A stretch of 64,000 bases of DNA, taken from positions 1,169,501 through 1,233,500 of the forward strand of contig NZ_CP028414.1 of NCBI RefSeq assembly GCF_000148585.2. The letters are read 5' to 3'. Both the position numbers and the translations under genes were made by a program. Below are positions 34,149 through 44,867 of the stretch, in pieces (position 1 is the first letter of the stretch; every line of letters starts with the position of its first letter). The DNA is from Streptococcus mitis NCTC 12261 (GTDB taxonomy: Bacteria; Bacillota; Bacilli; Lactobacillales; Streptococcaceae). The notes below the pieces were generated by a model. That model saw nothing but the letters and a program-made list of their open reading frames with translations, did no database searches and had not been told where the DNA came from.

Positions 34149-34912
34149 TAGGCTTCACCTCCTAGATAAGCTTCGATAACGCGTTTATTGGTCTTAATTT
34201 CGTCTGGAGTTCCCTGAGCAATCAAACGACCATATTCAAGTACGTAGATACGTTCTGTCACTTCCATGACCAGATTCATATCGTGTTCAATCAGCATGAT
34301 CGTAATCTTAAATTCATCTTTGATACGACGAATTAACTCAGTCAATTCGGCTGTTTCCTGTGGGTTCATACCTGCTGCTGGTTCATCTAAAAAGAGAATT
34401 TTAGGTTCCGTAGCGAGAGCACGAACAATTTCCAAACGACGTTGTTGTCCGTAGGCAAGATTTTTAGCAAGAGTTTCTGCATCACCATCTAAATCAAAGA
34501 TTTTCAACAATTCCAAAGCCTTAGCCTTTAATTCTTTTTCACTCTTATAAAAAGCTGGTAAGCGTAAGAAACTAGCAAAAACATGTTGTTTGTGATGGTT
34601 GCCAAAAGCAATCAAAACATTATCCAAAACTGTTAAATCTTTAAAGAGACGGATATTTTGGAATGTACGTCCAAGTCCCAAAGAAGCAATCTTATAAGGT
34701 GACTTTCCATTCAAAAGGTGACCATCTAGGGTTACTGTTCCCTCACTTGGTTCATAAACACCCGTCAAGAGGTTGAAAAGGGTGGTTTTCCCAGCTCCGT
34801 TTGGACCGATTAGTCCAACCAATTCCCCTTCGTTCAATTCAAGAGTCACATCTCCAACAGCTGTTAGACCGCCAAAATGTTTGGTTAACTGTTTTACTTC
34901 AAGTAATGCCAT
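34148..34912 (-). CDS. livG: Branched-chain amino-acid ABC transporter ATPase LivG
   Basis: LivG is the second ATPase of the importer. The 254-residue protein has Walker A GPNGAGKTT, the variant signature AYGQQRRLEI in place of LSGGQ, typical of LivG, and FLDEPAAGMNPQE. It is coupled at both ends to livM and livF by one-base overlaps. Confidence 0.95.
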   Translation of the reverse strand: MALLEVKQLTKHFGGLTAVGDVTLELNEGELVGLIGPNGAGKTTLFNLLTGVYEPSEGTVTLDGHLLNGKSPYKIASLGLGRTFQNIRLFKDLTVLDNVLIAFGNHHKQHVFASFLRLPAFYKSEKELKAKALELLKIFDLDGDAETLAKNLAYGQQRRLEIVRALATEPKILFLDEPAAGMNPQETAELTELIRRIKDEFKITIMLIEHDMNLVMEVTERIYVLEYGRLIAQGTPDEIKTNKRVIEAYLGGEA

Positions 34913-35868
34913 TAGTTTTGTTCCTCCTTCTTAGATTTTTTAAAGAAACGTGATAGGCTCAATTCCCATGTTCCAAGAAGTCCGCCTGGTCTGAAAATCA
35001 TTACCAATACCAAAGCCAAAGCGTAGATAATCATACGCACGCTAGCAACATCTTGGAGAAGCATATTCAAAATTCCCAGAACAATAGCTGAAACGATTGC
35101 ACCTGTAATGGAACCAAGTCCACCAAATACAACAATAATCAAAACATTGATTGAGTTGATGAAAGTGTAATCTTTCGGTACAACTGAACCGATAAATCCT
35201 GCCTGAAGTGACCCTGCAATACTTGCAGTAATGGCACCAAAGACAAAGGCGATGATTTTAATTTTAGTCGTATTAACCCCAACTGACTCAGCAGCGATTT
35301 CATCCTCACGAACAGAAAGGGTTGAACGACCAATTGGACTACGCAAGAAGTTCAAGGTTGCAATAGTTGTAATCACGACAAAGAAGTAAACCATTTGCCA
35401 AGTTGTAAAGTTAGGAATTCCCAAGATACCTGCCGCACCATTTGTAAGGCTTCCGCCATTGATGATAAAGATACGGATAATTTCAGAAACACCTAGAGTC
35501 GCTACCGCAAGATAGTCCCCCTTCAAGCGCAAGGTTGGAATTCCGACAAGCAAGGCAACTGCTCCTGAAAGCAAAGCCCCTACAAGCATAGCTCCAAAGA
35601 AGGCACCGTAGGTTGGTGATTTAGAACCAATAATAGCTGCTGCATAGGCACCAATCGCCATGAAACCAGCATGACCAAGTGAAAATTGGCCTGAAAAACC
35701 AACGATTAAGTTGAGACCAACAGCCAGAATAATATTAATTCCAATTTGTTGTAAAATCTGTACATAGAATAGGTTTAGTACTCCAACTGAAACCAATACA
35801 CTAATCAAGCCATAGCCAGCTAACAAAAGGAGTAACCATAGAATATTAACTTTTAAATTTTCTTTCAT
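34912..35868 (-). CDS. livM: Branched-chain amino-acid ABC transporter permease LivM
   Basis: This is the second membrane subunit, 318 residues with about nine hydrophobic segments. Family landmarks are GLNLIVGFSGQFSLGHAGFM (residues about 52-71) and the ATPase-coupling loop IGRSTLSVREDEIAAESVGV. It starts three bases after livH stops. The C-terminal KKSKKEEQN tail is cytosolic. Confidence 0.94.
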   Translation of the reverse strand: MKENLKVNILWLLLLLAGYGLISVLVSVGVLNLFYVQILQQIGINIILAVGLNLIVGFSGQFSLGHAGFMAIGAYAAAIIGSKSPTYGAFFGAMLVGALLSGAVALLVGIPTLRLKGDYLAVATLGVSEIIRIFIINGGSLTNGAAGILGIPNFTTWQMVYFFVVITTIATLNFLRSPIGRSTLSVREDEIAAESVGVNTTKIKIIAFVFGAITASIAGSLQAGFIGSVVPKDYTFINSINVLIIVVFGGLGSITGAIVSAIVLGILNMLLQDVASVRMIIYALALVLVMIFRPGGLLGTWELSLSRFFKKSKKEEQN

Positions 35869-35871
35869 CGT

Positions 35872-36750
35872 TTACACCTTCTCTTTCACATTTTTACCAA
35901 GAATACCTGCTGGGCGGACAATCAAGATCAACAACAGGATTCCATAAACAATGGCATCACGGAAGTCTGACATTCCAAAGGCTGTCGCAAAGGTTTCCAA
36001 TAGACCAATCACAAAGCCACCAAGAGCCGCACCAGGAATAATTCCGATACCACCAAGTACTGCGGCAACGAAAGACTTAAGACCTGGAGTAACCCCCATC
36101 AAAGGCTCAAGAGAGTTATAATAAAGGGCAATCAGAACACCAGCCGCACCCGCAAGAGCTGACCCCAAAGCGAAGGTAAAGCTGATAGTACGGTTTACAT
36201 TGATCCCCATCAATTGCGCTGCATCGCTATCTACGGATACTGCACGCATGGCTTTCCCCATCTTAGTCTTTTGGACAATGACTTGTAACAAAATCATCAA
36301 AATCAAGGAAATGGCCAAAATCATTAACTGCACGTTTGTTAGGCTAACTGGTCCCAAATCATAGCGAACTGTTTGAATCGCTTGAGGGAAGGCACGGGTA
36401 TTAGCACCAACCAGATAGACCATCCCATATTCCAATAGGAAAGAAACCCCAATAGCTGTAATCAAAACAGCAATACGAGTAGAGTGACGCAAAGGTCGGT
36501 AAGCAAGGAACTCAATCACGACACCAAGAATGGCTGTCGCTAACATAGCTACAATAAGAGCTACAAAGAAATTCATTTGGAAAGAATTAATCAAGAAATA
36601 ACCGATAAAGGCTCCCATCATATAAATATCACCGTGGGCGAAGTTGATGAGCTTGATAATTCCGTAAACCATGGTATATCCTAGGGCTAACAGCGCATAA
36701 ACACTACCTAGAATCAAACCATTTACTAGTTGTTGGAGCATAAGATTCAC
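35872..36750 (-). CDS. livH: Branched-chain amino-acid ABC transporter permease LivH
   Basis: LivH forms the translocation path with LivM. The 292-residue protein has about eight membrane segments, with GYTMVYGIIKLINFAHGDIY near residues 24-43 and KTKMGKAMRAVSVDSDAAQL as the coupling loop. It follows the binding-protein gene by 107 bases, a gap that could hold an intra-operon processing site. Confidence 0.95.
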   Translation of the reverse strand: MNLMLQQLVNGLILGSVYALLALGYTMVYGIIKLINFAHGDIYMMGAFIGYFLINSFQMNFFVALIVAMLATAILGVVIEFLAYRPLRHSTRIAVLITAIGVSFLLEYGMVYLVGANTRAFPQAIQTVRYDLGPVSLTNVQLMILAISLILMILLQVIVQKTKMGKAMRAVSVDSDAAQLMGINVNRTISFTFALGSALAGAAGVLIALYYNSLEPLMGVTPGLKSFVAAVLGGIGIIPGAALGGFVIGLLETFATAFGMSDFRDAIVYGILLLILIVRPAGILGKNVKEKV

Positions 36751-36857
36751 TCTTTCTATTTATAATTTTGAGGGTTTCCCCTCACTTTTTGATAGGTTCT
36801 TAAACATCGAAACAGGGAGTGAGTCAGAGGCTCATTCCCTATTTCAACATTTTTCTA

Positions 36858-38018
36858 TTATGGTTTTACAACTTCTGCTGCTTCAACCTTACCATTGTTC
36901 ATGGTCATCATGTAAGCAGTTTTGACTGTGTTGTGGTCTGCATCAAAGCTTGTTTGACCAGTCACACCTTCAAAATCTTTTGTTTTAGCAAGGTTATCCT
37001 TGATTTCACCAGAGTTTTTAGCACCTTTTGCTGCGTTTGCTACAAGGTGAACTGAGTCATAAGCCAAGGCTGCAAATGTTGAAGGCTCTTCGTTGTACTT
37101 AGCACGGTAAGCATCAAGGAAAGCTTTTGCTTTAGCTGAAACTTCTACAGTAGTTGAGAAGCCTGAGATAAAGTAGATGTTTGATGCTTTTTCAGGAGTT
37201 GCTTGTTGTACAAACTCTTCACCGTTGAATCCATCACCACCAACGATTGGTTTGTCAATTCCCATACCACGCGCTTGGTTTACAATTTTACCAGCTTCAG
37301 TGTAGTAACCAGGAACGATGATAGCATCAAAATCTTTCCCTTTCATTTTTGTAAGGGCTGCTTGGAAGTCTGTGTCACCTGCTACGAAAGTTTCATCTGC
37401 AACGATTTCACCTTTGTAAGCTTCACGGAAGGCTTTGGCAATACCTTTAGCATAGTCGCTAGCATTATCAGTGTAAAGAACAACTTTCTTAGCTTGCAAT
37501 TTTTCAGAAACATAGTTTGAGATAATTTTTCCTTGGAAGCTATCTTGGAAAGTTCCGATAAAGAGGTAATCTTGACCTTTAGTCAATCCATCTTGAGTCG
37601 CACTTGGCGAAATCAATGGAACACCTGCTTTTGTAGCGTTAGCTACCGCAGCTGCAGTTGCACCAGATGTCGCAGGTCCTACGATTGCTGATACTTTAGA
37701 TTGGGTTACAAGGTTAGTTGTTACTGAAGCCGCCTCAGCTGTTTCAGACTTGTTATCTTTATCGACTACTTCGATTTGTTTTCCATCGATACCACCTGCA
37801 GCATTGATTTCATCAACGGCAAGTTGGGCACCTTTTTGTTCAGATGTACCGTAGGCTGCTACGGCACCAGTTTCTTCAAAGTTAAATCCAATTTTGATTG
37901 TCTTTTCATCTACTGAATTACCAGCAGCGTTTGACGCTCCAGACTTCACTTCTCCACAGGCTGCAAGAAGTGCTACACTTGCAAGCGCCACAAACGATAG
38001 GGCAAATTTTTTCTTCAT
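36858..38018 (-). CDS. livJ: Branched-chain amino-acid binding lipoprotein LivJ
   Basis: LivJ captures Leu, Ile and Val outside the membrane. The 386-residue precursor starts KKKFALSFVALASVALLAAC, with lipobox LAAC at residues 18-21 for lipid anchoring. The type I periplasmic-binding fold follows (IKIGFNFEETGAVAAYG, SAIVGPATSGATAAA). It is the first and probably most-expressed gene of the operon and is preceded by a good promoter. Confidence 0.95.
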   Translation of the reverse strand: MKKKFALSFVALASVALLAACGEVKSGASNAAGNSVDEKTIKIGFNFEETGAVAAYGTSEQKGAQLAVDEINAAGGIDGKQIEVVDKDNKSETAEAASVTTNLVTQSKVSAIVGPATSGATAAAVANATKAGVPLISPSATQDGLTKGQDYLFIGTFQDSFQGKIISNYVSEKLQAKKVVLYTDNASDYAKGIAKAFREAYKGEIVADETFVAGDTDFQAALTKMKGKDFDAIIVPGYYTEAGKIVNQARGMGIDKPIVGGDGFNGEEFVQQATPEKASNIYFISGFSTTVEVSAKAKAFLDAYRAKYNEEPSTFAALAYDSVHLVANAAKGAKNSGEIKDNLAKTKDFEGVTGQTSFDADHNTVKTAYMMTMNNGKVEAAEVVKP

Positions 38019-38058
38019 CTTTTTTGTCTCCTTATTCTTAAATAAATAGCATGTTAAG

Positions 38059-38087
38059 AATATACCGAATTATCAGAAAATTGTCAA
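38059..38087 (-). promoter_or_regulatory. Promoter of the liv operon
   Basis: TTGACA and TATATT are 17 bases apart on the minus strand, ending 40 bases before the livJ start. A CodY site is expected for such an operon, but I did not find one I would defend. Confidence 0.75.
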
Positions 38088-38095
38088 CACTTTTC

Positions 38096-38371
38096 TTAGA
38101 CTTTTTCGATGATAACGTTTTCCTCTCGATAAAGATTGCCCACAAAGGGTGTTTCCAACTCTTGGATATGACAAACTCTAACTTTTTTTATAAATTTTTC
38201 CTTGCCCAAGCGCCCGACCAATTGCTCCACTTCTTGAGTTGGAACATAAAGCTGTAAGTAACGATGTTTCTTGGAATGATAGGTAATATCTCCATAATCC
38301 TGCAGTTTTTTGGCATCACGATTATAGTAAAGATAGATAATCAAGCCAGATCGATTGACTTTTTCAAACAT
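38096..38371 (-). CDS. DUF2129 protein, YlbG family (UPF0298)
   Basis: This 91-residue protein matches the YlbG family: [21 protein letters not shown], cut at 20, then a short alpha/beta body ending in a basic-acidic tail. Function is unknown. It has its own extended -10 (TGGTATAAT, 38403-38411) and ends just before the liv promoter. Confidence 0.88.
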   Translation of the reverse strand: MFEKVNRSGLIIYLYYNRDAKKLQDYGDITYHSKKHRYLQLYVPTQEVEQLVGRLGKEKFIKKVRVCHIQELETPFVGNLYREENVIIEKV

Positions 38372-38402
38372 GATAAATCCTCTTTCTAAGAAATCTCTCC
38401 CT

Positions 38403-38411
38403 ATTATACCA
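38403..38411 (-). promoter_or_regulatory. Extended -10 of the ylbG-like gene
   Basis: TGGTATAAT on the minus strand, 32 bases upstream of the ATG; no clear -35. Confidence 0.5.
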
Positions 38412-38441
38412 AAAAAAGCAAACCCAGTCGAGTTTGCCTTC
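38411..38441 (-). terminator. Terminator of clpP
   Basis: AAGGCAAACTC GACT GGGTTTGCTT, followed by TTTTT on the minus strand, directly after clpP. Confidence 0.85.
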
Positions 38442-38449
38442 TATCACCA

Positions 38450-39040
38450 TTAATTCAATGAATTGTTGGCCATGATTTCATCAATAAAGCCATATTCAAG
38501 TGTTTCCTGGGCGCTCATCCAGTTATCTCGTTCTGCATCTGCATGGACTTTTTCGATTGACTGACCTGAATTTTCAGCCAAGATTTTTTCCAAAGTATTA
38601 CGAGTTTTAAGCAAGTGTTCTGCAGCGATCGCCATATCGGTTTGCTGAGTACCTCCACCTGTACCACCCATTGGTTGGTGGATCATATACTCTGCATTTG
38701 GAAGCATGAAACGTTTGCCTTTTGCTCCACTTGATGCAATGACCGTCCCCATAGATGCTGCCATTCCCATAACAATGGTTTGGACATCGGCCTTGATAAA
38801 GTTCATGGTATCAACGATTGCCAAACCAGCTGAAACGGAACCACCAGGTGTATTGACATAAAGGTAAATATCTTTTGTACTATCTTGGGCATCTAAGAAA
38901 AGCAATTGGGCAATAACAGAGTTAGCCATATTGTCTTCAACTGGGCCTGTCAGCATAATGATGCGGTCTTTGAGAAGACGTGAGTAAATATCGTAAGAAC
39001 GTTCTCCACGGCTTGTTTGTTCAATAACTACAGGAATCAT
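38450..39040 (-). CDS. clpP: ATP-dependent Clp protease proteolytic subunit
   Basis: ClpP is the barrel-shaped serine protease partner of ClpC, ClpE and ClpX. The 196-residue protein has catalytic Ser96 (GMAASMG), His121 (MIHQPMGG) and the downstream Asp in ERDNWMSA. Its promoter carries a CtsR operator, so it should be induced by heat and protein damage. Confidence 0.97.
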   Translation of the reverse strand: MIPVVIEQTSRGERSYDIYSRLLKDRIIMLTGPVEDNMANSVIAQLLFLDAQDSTKDIYLYVNTPGGSVSAGLAIVDTMNFIKADVQTIVMGMAASMGTVIASSGAKGKRFMLPNAEYMIHQPMGGTGGGTQQTDMAIAAEHLLKTRNTLEKILAENSGQSIEKVHADAERDNWMSAQETLEYGFIDEIMANNSLN

Positions 39041-39094
39041 TTATTTCTCCTTTTGAGTTTTAATTTTGTTGGTCAAATGACTGAAGATAAGACT

Positions 39095-39124
39095 ATTATA
39101 ATATCTTGGTCAAAAAAGGTCAAA
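39095..39124 (-). promoter_or_regulatory. clpP promoter with CtsR operator
   Basis: GGTCAAA occurs twice with three bases between (39108-39114 and 39118-39124), matching the CtsR consensus. On the minus strand TTGACC inside one heptad and TATAAT (39095-39100) are 17 bases apart, so CtsR would sit on the -35. A third GGTCAAA lies at 39071-39077. Confidence 0.88.
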
Positions 39125-39212
39125 TTTTTGCTCTGTTTTCATCAGACAGAAACAAAAATTCAACCTCCTTTCGTGACTGGAAATCCTTTTCCAAGTCAAT
39201 CTCTTTTTTATT

Positions 39213-39842
39213 TTATTTTGTACCGAACAAGCGGTCCCCAGCATCTCCAAGACCTGGAACGATATAACCGTGTTCGTTCAAGCGTTCATCCAAGGCTGCT
39301 GTAAAGATTTCTACATCTGGATGAGCTTCTTGAAGGGCTTTAACACCTTCTGGAGCAGATACAAGGCAGACAAATTTGATATTTGATGCGCCACGTTTTT
39401 TAAGAGAATCAACAGCCAAGATTGCTGAGCCACCTGTTGCCAACATTGGGTCTACCACAAAAATTTGACGTTGGTCAATATCTTCAGGCAATTTCACCAA
39501 GTACTCAACTGGTTGAAGCGTTTCTTCATCACGGTACATACCGATGTGGCCAACTTTAGCAGCTGGAACCAAGCTCAAAAGTCCATCAACCATCCCGATA
39601 CCTGCACGCAAGATTGGAACGATAGCCAATTTCTTACCTGCCAATTGTTTTTGAACTGTTTTTGTGATTGGTGTTTCGATTTCCACATCTTCTAGTGGAA
39701 GATCACGAAGTACTTCATATCCCATCAACATTGCAATCTCATCTACTAGCTCACGGAAAGCTTTTGTAGAAGTATCTGTACGACGTAAGATTGACAATTT
39801 GTGTTGAATCAGTGGATGATTAATAACTTCAATTTTTCCCAT
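39213..39842 (-). CDS. upp: Uracil phosphoribosyltransferase
   Basis: Upp salvages uracil to UMP with PRPP. The 209-residue protein starts [20 protein letters not shown] and has the PRPP loop [18 protein letters not shown] (about residues 128-145). I choose the ATG at 39842, since AAGGA lies before it and the homologues start there. It has its own extended -10 promoter after the dCMP deaminase terminator. Confidence 0.96.
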   Translation of the reverse strand: MGKIEVINHPLIQHKLSILRRTDTSTKAFRELVDEIAMLMGYEVLRDLPLEDVEIETPITKTVQKQLAGKKLAIVPILRAGIGMVDGLLSLVPAAKVGHIGMYRDEETLQPVEYLVKLPEDIDQRQIFVVDPMLATGGSAILAVDSLKKRGASNIKFVCLVSAPEGVKALQEAHPDVEIFTAALDERLNEHGYIVPGLGDAGDRLFGTK

Positions 39843-39875
39843 TTTTGGAATTCCTTCTTTCAATTTATTCTTCTT

Positions 39876-39884
39876 ATTATACCA
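39876..39884 (-). promoter_or_regulatory. Extended -10 promoter of upp
   Basis: TGGTATAAT on the minus strand, 34 bases before the ATG. The -35 is weak. Confidence 0.55.
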
Positions 39885-39913
39885 AAAAACGGTTTAAAAA
39901 TCTTTCTAAACCA
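39885..39913 (-). terminator. Terminator of the dCMP deaminase gene
   Basis: GGTTTA, loop, TAAACC and six Ts on the minus strand just after the gene. Confidence 0.75.
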
Positions 39914-39930
39914 TTTATTTTTGATATTTT

Positions 39931-40398
39931 TTACATTAGATCAGCCTCTTTAAGAGCTGTCTGTACTGTCTCAAGTGGTAAATGAGTCAATTCTGTCCCC
40001 TTTTCTTGATAAAGGTATTGGGCGTAGTCGTCCATTCTGTACTGGTTGATATAAACCACACGCTTGCAACCAACCTGAAGCAATTGTTTTGTACAGTTTA
40101 GACATGGAAAGTGGGTCACATAGGCTGTAAAGCCTTTGGGAACCCCACGTTCTGCACCTTGGAGAATGGCATTAACCTCAGCATGAAGGGTACGAACACA
40201 GTGGCCTTCGATGACCAGACATTCGTGATCAATACAATGCTCAGTTCCTGACACTGAACCATTGTAACCAGTTGAAATTACCTTATTATCCTTAACCAGA
40301 ATCGCGCCAACTTTGGCACGTTTACAAGTGGAACGATTGGCAATTAGTAAGGCTTGGGCTGCAAAATACTCATCCCATGCTAGTCTTTTTTCAGTCAT
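39931..40398 (-). CDS. comEB: Deoxycytidylate deaminase (ComEB-like)
   Basis: The enzyme converts dCMP to dUMP for dTTP synthesis. The 155-residue protein has the zinc motif HAEVNAILQGA and the paired CLNCTKQLL. In pneumococci the gene is often called comEB although it is not needed for DNA uptake. It follows the TetR gene by 18 bases. Confidence 0.92.
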   Translation of the reverse strand: MTEKRLAWDEYFAAQALLIANRSTCKRAKVGAILVKDNKVISTGYNGSVSGTEHCIDHECLVIEGHCVRTLHAEVNAILQGAERGVPKGFTAYVTHFPCLNCTKQLLQVGCKRVVYINQYRMDDYAQYLYQEKGTELTHLPLETVQTALKEADLM

Positions 40399-40416
40399 AT
40401 CTCTTCTCCTTTTTCT

Positions 40417-40974
40417 CTATTTTTTAAAAAATGGTAACCGTAAATCCGCTATCTTTTCAGCAGGTACCTTCATGCCATCCTTGATCCATTTTAGAAGGAC
40501 AGAGACGATGGCCGAGCTCCAGAAGGAATGAAGATAAGAGCTGACACCTTTTGATTTCCCATGGTATTTTTCCAGAAACTCCTGCATCGCTTGGACAAAG
40601 ATTTTTTCCAGATGGTAATCTAAGGCAAGTTGAATCACTCTGGCTTCCTTTCTTGCTTCTCGGAAAAGATGAACCCAAACCAGATAAAGATCTGTCTTTA
40701 AATCATAATGGTGCAGTTGTTCCATGATGTTGTGGACAGTTCGTTTAAAGACGCTTTCTAAAATCTCCTCTTTGGAATCATAATTGCGATAAAAGGCCGC
40801 ACGAGAAACGCCTGCACGTTTGACCAATTCAGAGATACTAATCTTGGTCAAGTCCTTTTTTTCCAAGAGCTGCAAGAGGGCTGTTTCGATGGCTTCTCTA
40901 GTTAATAAATTGGATTCTTGGTTTGATTTTCTGAGATTTTCAAGAGACTTTTCAGAGATTCTACGTTCAGACAT
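40417..40974 (-). CDS. TetR/AcrR-family regulator
   Basis: This 185-residue protein has an N-terminal helix-turn-helix (ISISELVKRAGVSRAAFYRN, residues about 43-62) and a helical ligand domain. It is divergent from the DegV gene, and the gap holds an inverted repeat (41061-41085) that could be its operator. The ligand is unknown. Confidence 0.9.
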   Translation of the reverse strand: MSERRISEKSLENLRKSNQESNLLTREAIETALLQLLEKKDLTKISISELVKRAGVSRAAFYRNYDSKEEILESVFKRTVHNIMEQLHHYDLKTDLYLVWVHLFREARKEARVIQLALDYHLEKIFVQAMQEFLEKYHGKSKGVSSYLHSFWSSAIVSVLLKWIKDGMKVPAEKIADLRLPFFKK

Positions 40975-41060
40975 AACATTTTCTTTCTACTTGTCACAAC
41001 AGACGGATGAGGCTTTTGTTTCAAGGGCTTTCATGATATAATTGTAAAAAAAGACAGAAC

Positions 41061-41085
41061 CTTTGTCAATGTATAACTGACAAAG
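41061..41085. promoter_or_regulatory. Inverted repeat, candidate TetR operator
   Basis: CTTTGTCA and TGACAAAG form an eight-base perfect inverted repeat with nine bases between. It lies between the divergent TetR and DegV genes and spans a TATAAC -10-like sequence for the DegV direction. Confidence 0.6.
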
Positions 41086-41098
41086 ATGGAGAATTTCT

Positions 41099-41944
41099 AT
41101 GACTTGGAAGATTATTGCTGACTCTGGTTGTGATTATCGTCAGCTGGCAACACCAGCTATTGACACGACCTTTGTAAGTGTCCCCTTAACCATTCAAGTA
41201 GCTGATCAGGTCTTTGTTGATGATGCCAGTCTTGACATTGACCAAATGATGGAAACCATGTATGCAACTGCAGAAGCTTCAAAATCAGCTTGTCCAAGCC
41301 CAGATGATTATTTGCGAGCATTTGAAGGAGCCAAAAATATTTTCCTAGTAACCATCACTGGTACTCTTTCTGGCAGTCACAATAGTGCTCAACTAGCAAA
41401 GAATATTTATCTAGAAGACCATCCTGACACTAAGATTCATGTAATTGATAGTTTGTCTGCTGGTGGAGAAGTTGACTTGCTCGTAGAAAAATTAAATGAT
41501 TTGATTGACCAAGGCTTATCTTTTGAAGAAGTGGTTGAAGCTATCACTGCCTATCAAGAAAAAACCAAGTTACTTTTTGTCCTAGCTAAAGTCGATAACT
41601 TGGTGAAAAATGGCCGTTTGAGCAAGCTTATCGGTACAGTCGTTGGCCTTCTCAACATCCGTATGGTCGGAGAAGCTAGTGAAACTGGAACCCTTGAATT
41701 GCTACAAAAAGCAAGAGGAGCAAAGAAATCGATTCAGGCAGCATATGAAGAGTTAGTGAAAGCAGGATATGCTGGTGGTCGTATTGTCATGGCTCAACGC
41801 AATAACGAGAAATGTTGCCAACAGCTTTCAGACCGAATCCGTGAAAATTTCCCACAGGCGAATATTAAAATTCTCCCAACATCTGGTCTCTGCAGTTTCT
41901 ATGCAGAAGATGGTGGTTTGCTGATGGGATATGAAATTGATTAA
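41099..41944 (+). CDS. DegV-family fatty-acid-binding protein
   Basis: DegV/FakB proteins bind a fatty acid and present it to the kinase FakA. The 281-residue protein has the family signature VTITGTLSGSHNSAQLAK (about residues 83-100) and a C-terminal region with TSGLCSFYAEDGG. It may be a FakB, but specificity cannot be read. It ends at a terminator just before the next gene's -10. Confidence 0.9.
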   Translation: MTWKIIADSGCDYRQLATPAIDTTFVSVPLTIQVADQVFVDDASLDIDQMMETMYATAEASKSACPSPDDYLRAFEGAKNIFLVTITGTLSGSHNSAQLAKNIYLEDHPDTKIHVIDSLSAGGEVDLLVEKLNDLIDQGLSFEEVVEAITAYQEKTKLLFVLAKVDNLVKNGRLSKLIGTVVGLLNIRMVGEASETGTLELLQKARGAKKSIQAAYEELVKAGYAGGRIVMAQRNNEKCCQQLSDRIRENFPQANIKILPTSGLCSFYAEDGGLLMGYEID

Positions 41945-41953
41945 TTGCATTCT

Positions 41954-43175
<1,222 letters not shown>

Positions 43176-43223
43176 ATCTGAATTATTTAATGGCTAAATC
43201 AGCCCCAAAAGAAAGGAAGTCCT

Positions 43224-43745
43224 TTGGAACATATTATCTTGTTAAGGGGAGTTACTCCTAATGGAAAAAATGCTATCCCTAAAATGTCTTATCTAGTAGA
43301 TATCTTAACAGAAGCCGGTTTTCAACAAGTTCGAACCTATATTCAAAGTGGGAATATCATTCTTGAAAGTGATTTAGATTTAGAAGAAATACGAGAATGT
43401 GTTCATACTCTGATAAAGGAAAAAATTGGGGCCGACTTAAAAATGGTTATCAAGAACAAAAGTGATTTTAAAAAAATTGTCCAAGAAAACCCTTTTGGAG
43501 AACACTATCTTTATGACCGTATACACGTGATTTTTTATCAAGAATCTATTCAAAGCCTCCCTTTAGACAAATTGAAAATTGATTACGGTGAAGAAGAAAT
43601 TTGTATTGGTAACCACTGCCTTTACCTCTATCTCCCTAGAACTGCTAAACAAAAGAAACTCCATACCAACTATCTTGAAAAGCTTTTTAATGTAGATTTG
43701 ACCATGCGAAAACTAAATGTGGTAGAAAAATTATTAAGCAAATAG
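43224..43745 (+). CDS. DUF1697 protein
   Basis: This 173-residue protein has the DUF1697 start (LLRGVTPNGKNAIPKMSYL) and a repeated alpha/beta fold. The start is a TTG with AAAGGAAG ahead; no ATG lies close. Function is unknown. It is convergent with the MerR gene downstream. Confidence 0.85.
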   Translation: MEHIILLRGVTPNGKNAIPKMSYLVDILTEAGFQQVRTYIQSGNIILESDLDLEEIRECVHTLIKEKIGADLKMVIKNKSDFKKIVQENPFGEHYLYDRIHVIFYQESIQSLPLDKLKIDYGEEEICIGNHCLYLYLPRTAKQKKLHTNYLEKLFNVDLTMRKLNVVEKLLSK

Positions 43746-43786
43746 TGCTTGAATTTAGTAAAAATCGGAAGAATGCTCCTCCGATT

Positions 43787-44527
43787 TTATTTTGTCTGAG
43801 TTTGGACATAATAGGCAATCACATCTGATGTGTACTGGGCTGTTCCAGGTCCAAATTTGTCAATGTTTTCCTTAAATTCTGGGTTGTAGACGTAGCCTTT
43901 ACCGATATAACCAAATACCTCAATAGAGCAGTCAAATCCATAAGTACGGATGGCTTGCAAGAGTTTAGCGGCTTCTTCTTGATTTTCGGTTGCTGTTACA
44001 GGTAGACCAGCTTGAAGATTTTGTGACAAGGCTCGAAAGACTTGATTGAAGGCAGCCGTAGCTTCGTCTTCGTGACCTTTTTGGCGCTCCAGCGCTTGGT
44101 CCATGACTTCTTGTCCATATTTCTCTACCGCCTCTTGGTGGTATTTTTGATGGTCTTGGTAGTTAAATCCAGCAAATTTCTCTTGAATGCTCATTTCTCT
44201 TTCTCCTTTTTGTTCTTGAATGGTTTTTTGCAAGGTTGAAATCAAGGTATCCAGATGTTCCCTTTCTCGAGTCAAATAGTCCAACTGCCTGGTCAAATGA
44301 GGCAATAAATCTTCTCTTTCTTCCTTTAATAGCTCTGCTATTTTTTCTAAAGAAAAACCTAGATATTTGTAATAAAGAATAACCTGAAGGCGTTCCAAAT
44401 CCTCCTGACTATAGGTTCGATAGCCATTTTCCGACTTTAAAGGAACCAAAAGTCCTATCTTATCGTAGTGGTGTAGGGTCTTGACAGAGACGCCCGAAAG
44501 CTGCGCAGCTTCTTTTATATGGTACAT
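43787..44527 (-). CDS. MerR-family regulator with TipAS domain
   Basis: This 246-residue protein has a MerR DNA-binding domain (IKEAAQLSGVSVKTLHHYDK, residues 4-23), a helical linker, and a C-terminal TipAS domain (about 125-245), which binds antibiotics such as thiostrepton in TipA. It could respond to peptides or other drugs. AAGGAGG precedes the ATG at 44527; the extra upstream codons lie in a BOX element and are not part of the gene. Confidence 0.9.
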   Translation of the reverse strand: MYHIKEAAQLSGVSVKTLHHYDKIGLLVPLKSENGYRTYSQEDLERLQVILYYKYLGFSLEKIAELLKEEREDLLPHLTRQLDYLTREREHLDTLISTLQKTIQEQKGEREMSIQEKFAGFNYQDHQKYHQEAVEKYGQEVMDQALERQKGHEDEATAAFNQVFRALSQNLQAGLPVTATENQEEAAKLLQAIRTYGFDCSIEVFGYIGKGYVYNPEFKENIDKFGPGTAQYTSDVIAYYVQTQTK

Positions 44528-44538
44528 GATTTCCTCCT

Positions 44539-44645
44539 TATACTCAATGAAAATCAAAGAGCAAACTAGGAAGCTAGCCGCAGGCTGTACTTGAGTACGG
44601 TAAGGCGACGCTGACGTGGTTTGAATTTGATTTTCGAAGAGTATT
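44539..44645. repeat. BOX element before the MerR gene
   Basis: TACTCAATGAAAATCAAAG through TTTTCGAAGAGTAT, with the boxA core GGTAAGGCGACGCTGACG. It starts 12 bases from the MerR ATG, so the MerR promoter must lie within or beyond it. Confidence 0.88.
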
Positions 44646-44732
44646 ACATTGATAGTATAACCCCTCCCCCTAGGTCAGAGTCAAGCGTTTTTGCGAAATT
44701 TTTTACTTTATCATAACGTGAAAATGGTTTTC

Positions 44733-44761
44733 TTGACAGACCTTAGAAAACATGATAGGAT
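44733..44761 (+). promoter_or_regulatory. Promoter of the sodium symporter gene
   Basis: TTGACA and TAGGAT are 17 bases apart, with TG before the -10. Confidence 0.55.
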
Positions 44762-44867
44762 AGTCAAGTCTATCAATCAAAAGAAAGGCTCATTTTGAGT
44801 ACTGATGAGGCTATTTGCCAAGGGCAGTAGCTTTTTCTTTTGTAATACTAATTTTAGGAGTTTAACT

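Noticed and set aside
36751..36857. A separate promoter in the livJ-livH gap
   Set aside because: No convincing -35/-10 pair; ordinary operon spacing explains it.
38019..38060. CodY box before livJ
   Set aside because: No sequence close enough to the AATTTTCWGAAAATT consensus that I would defend, though CodY control of liv genes is common.
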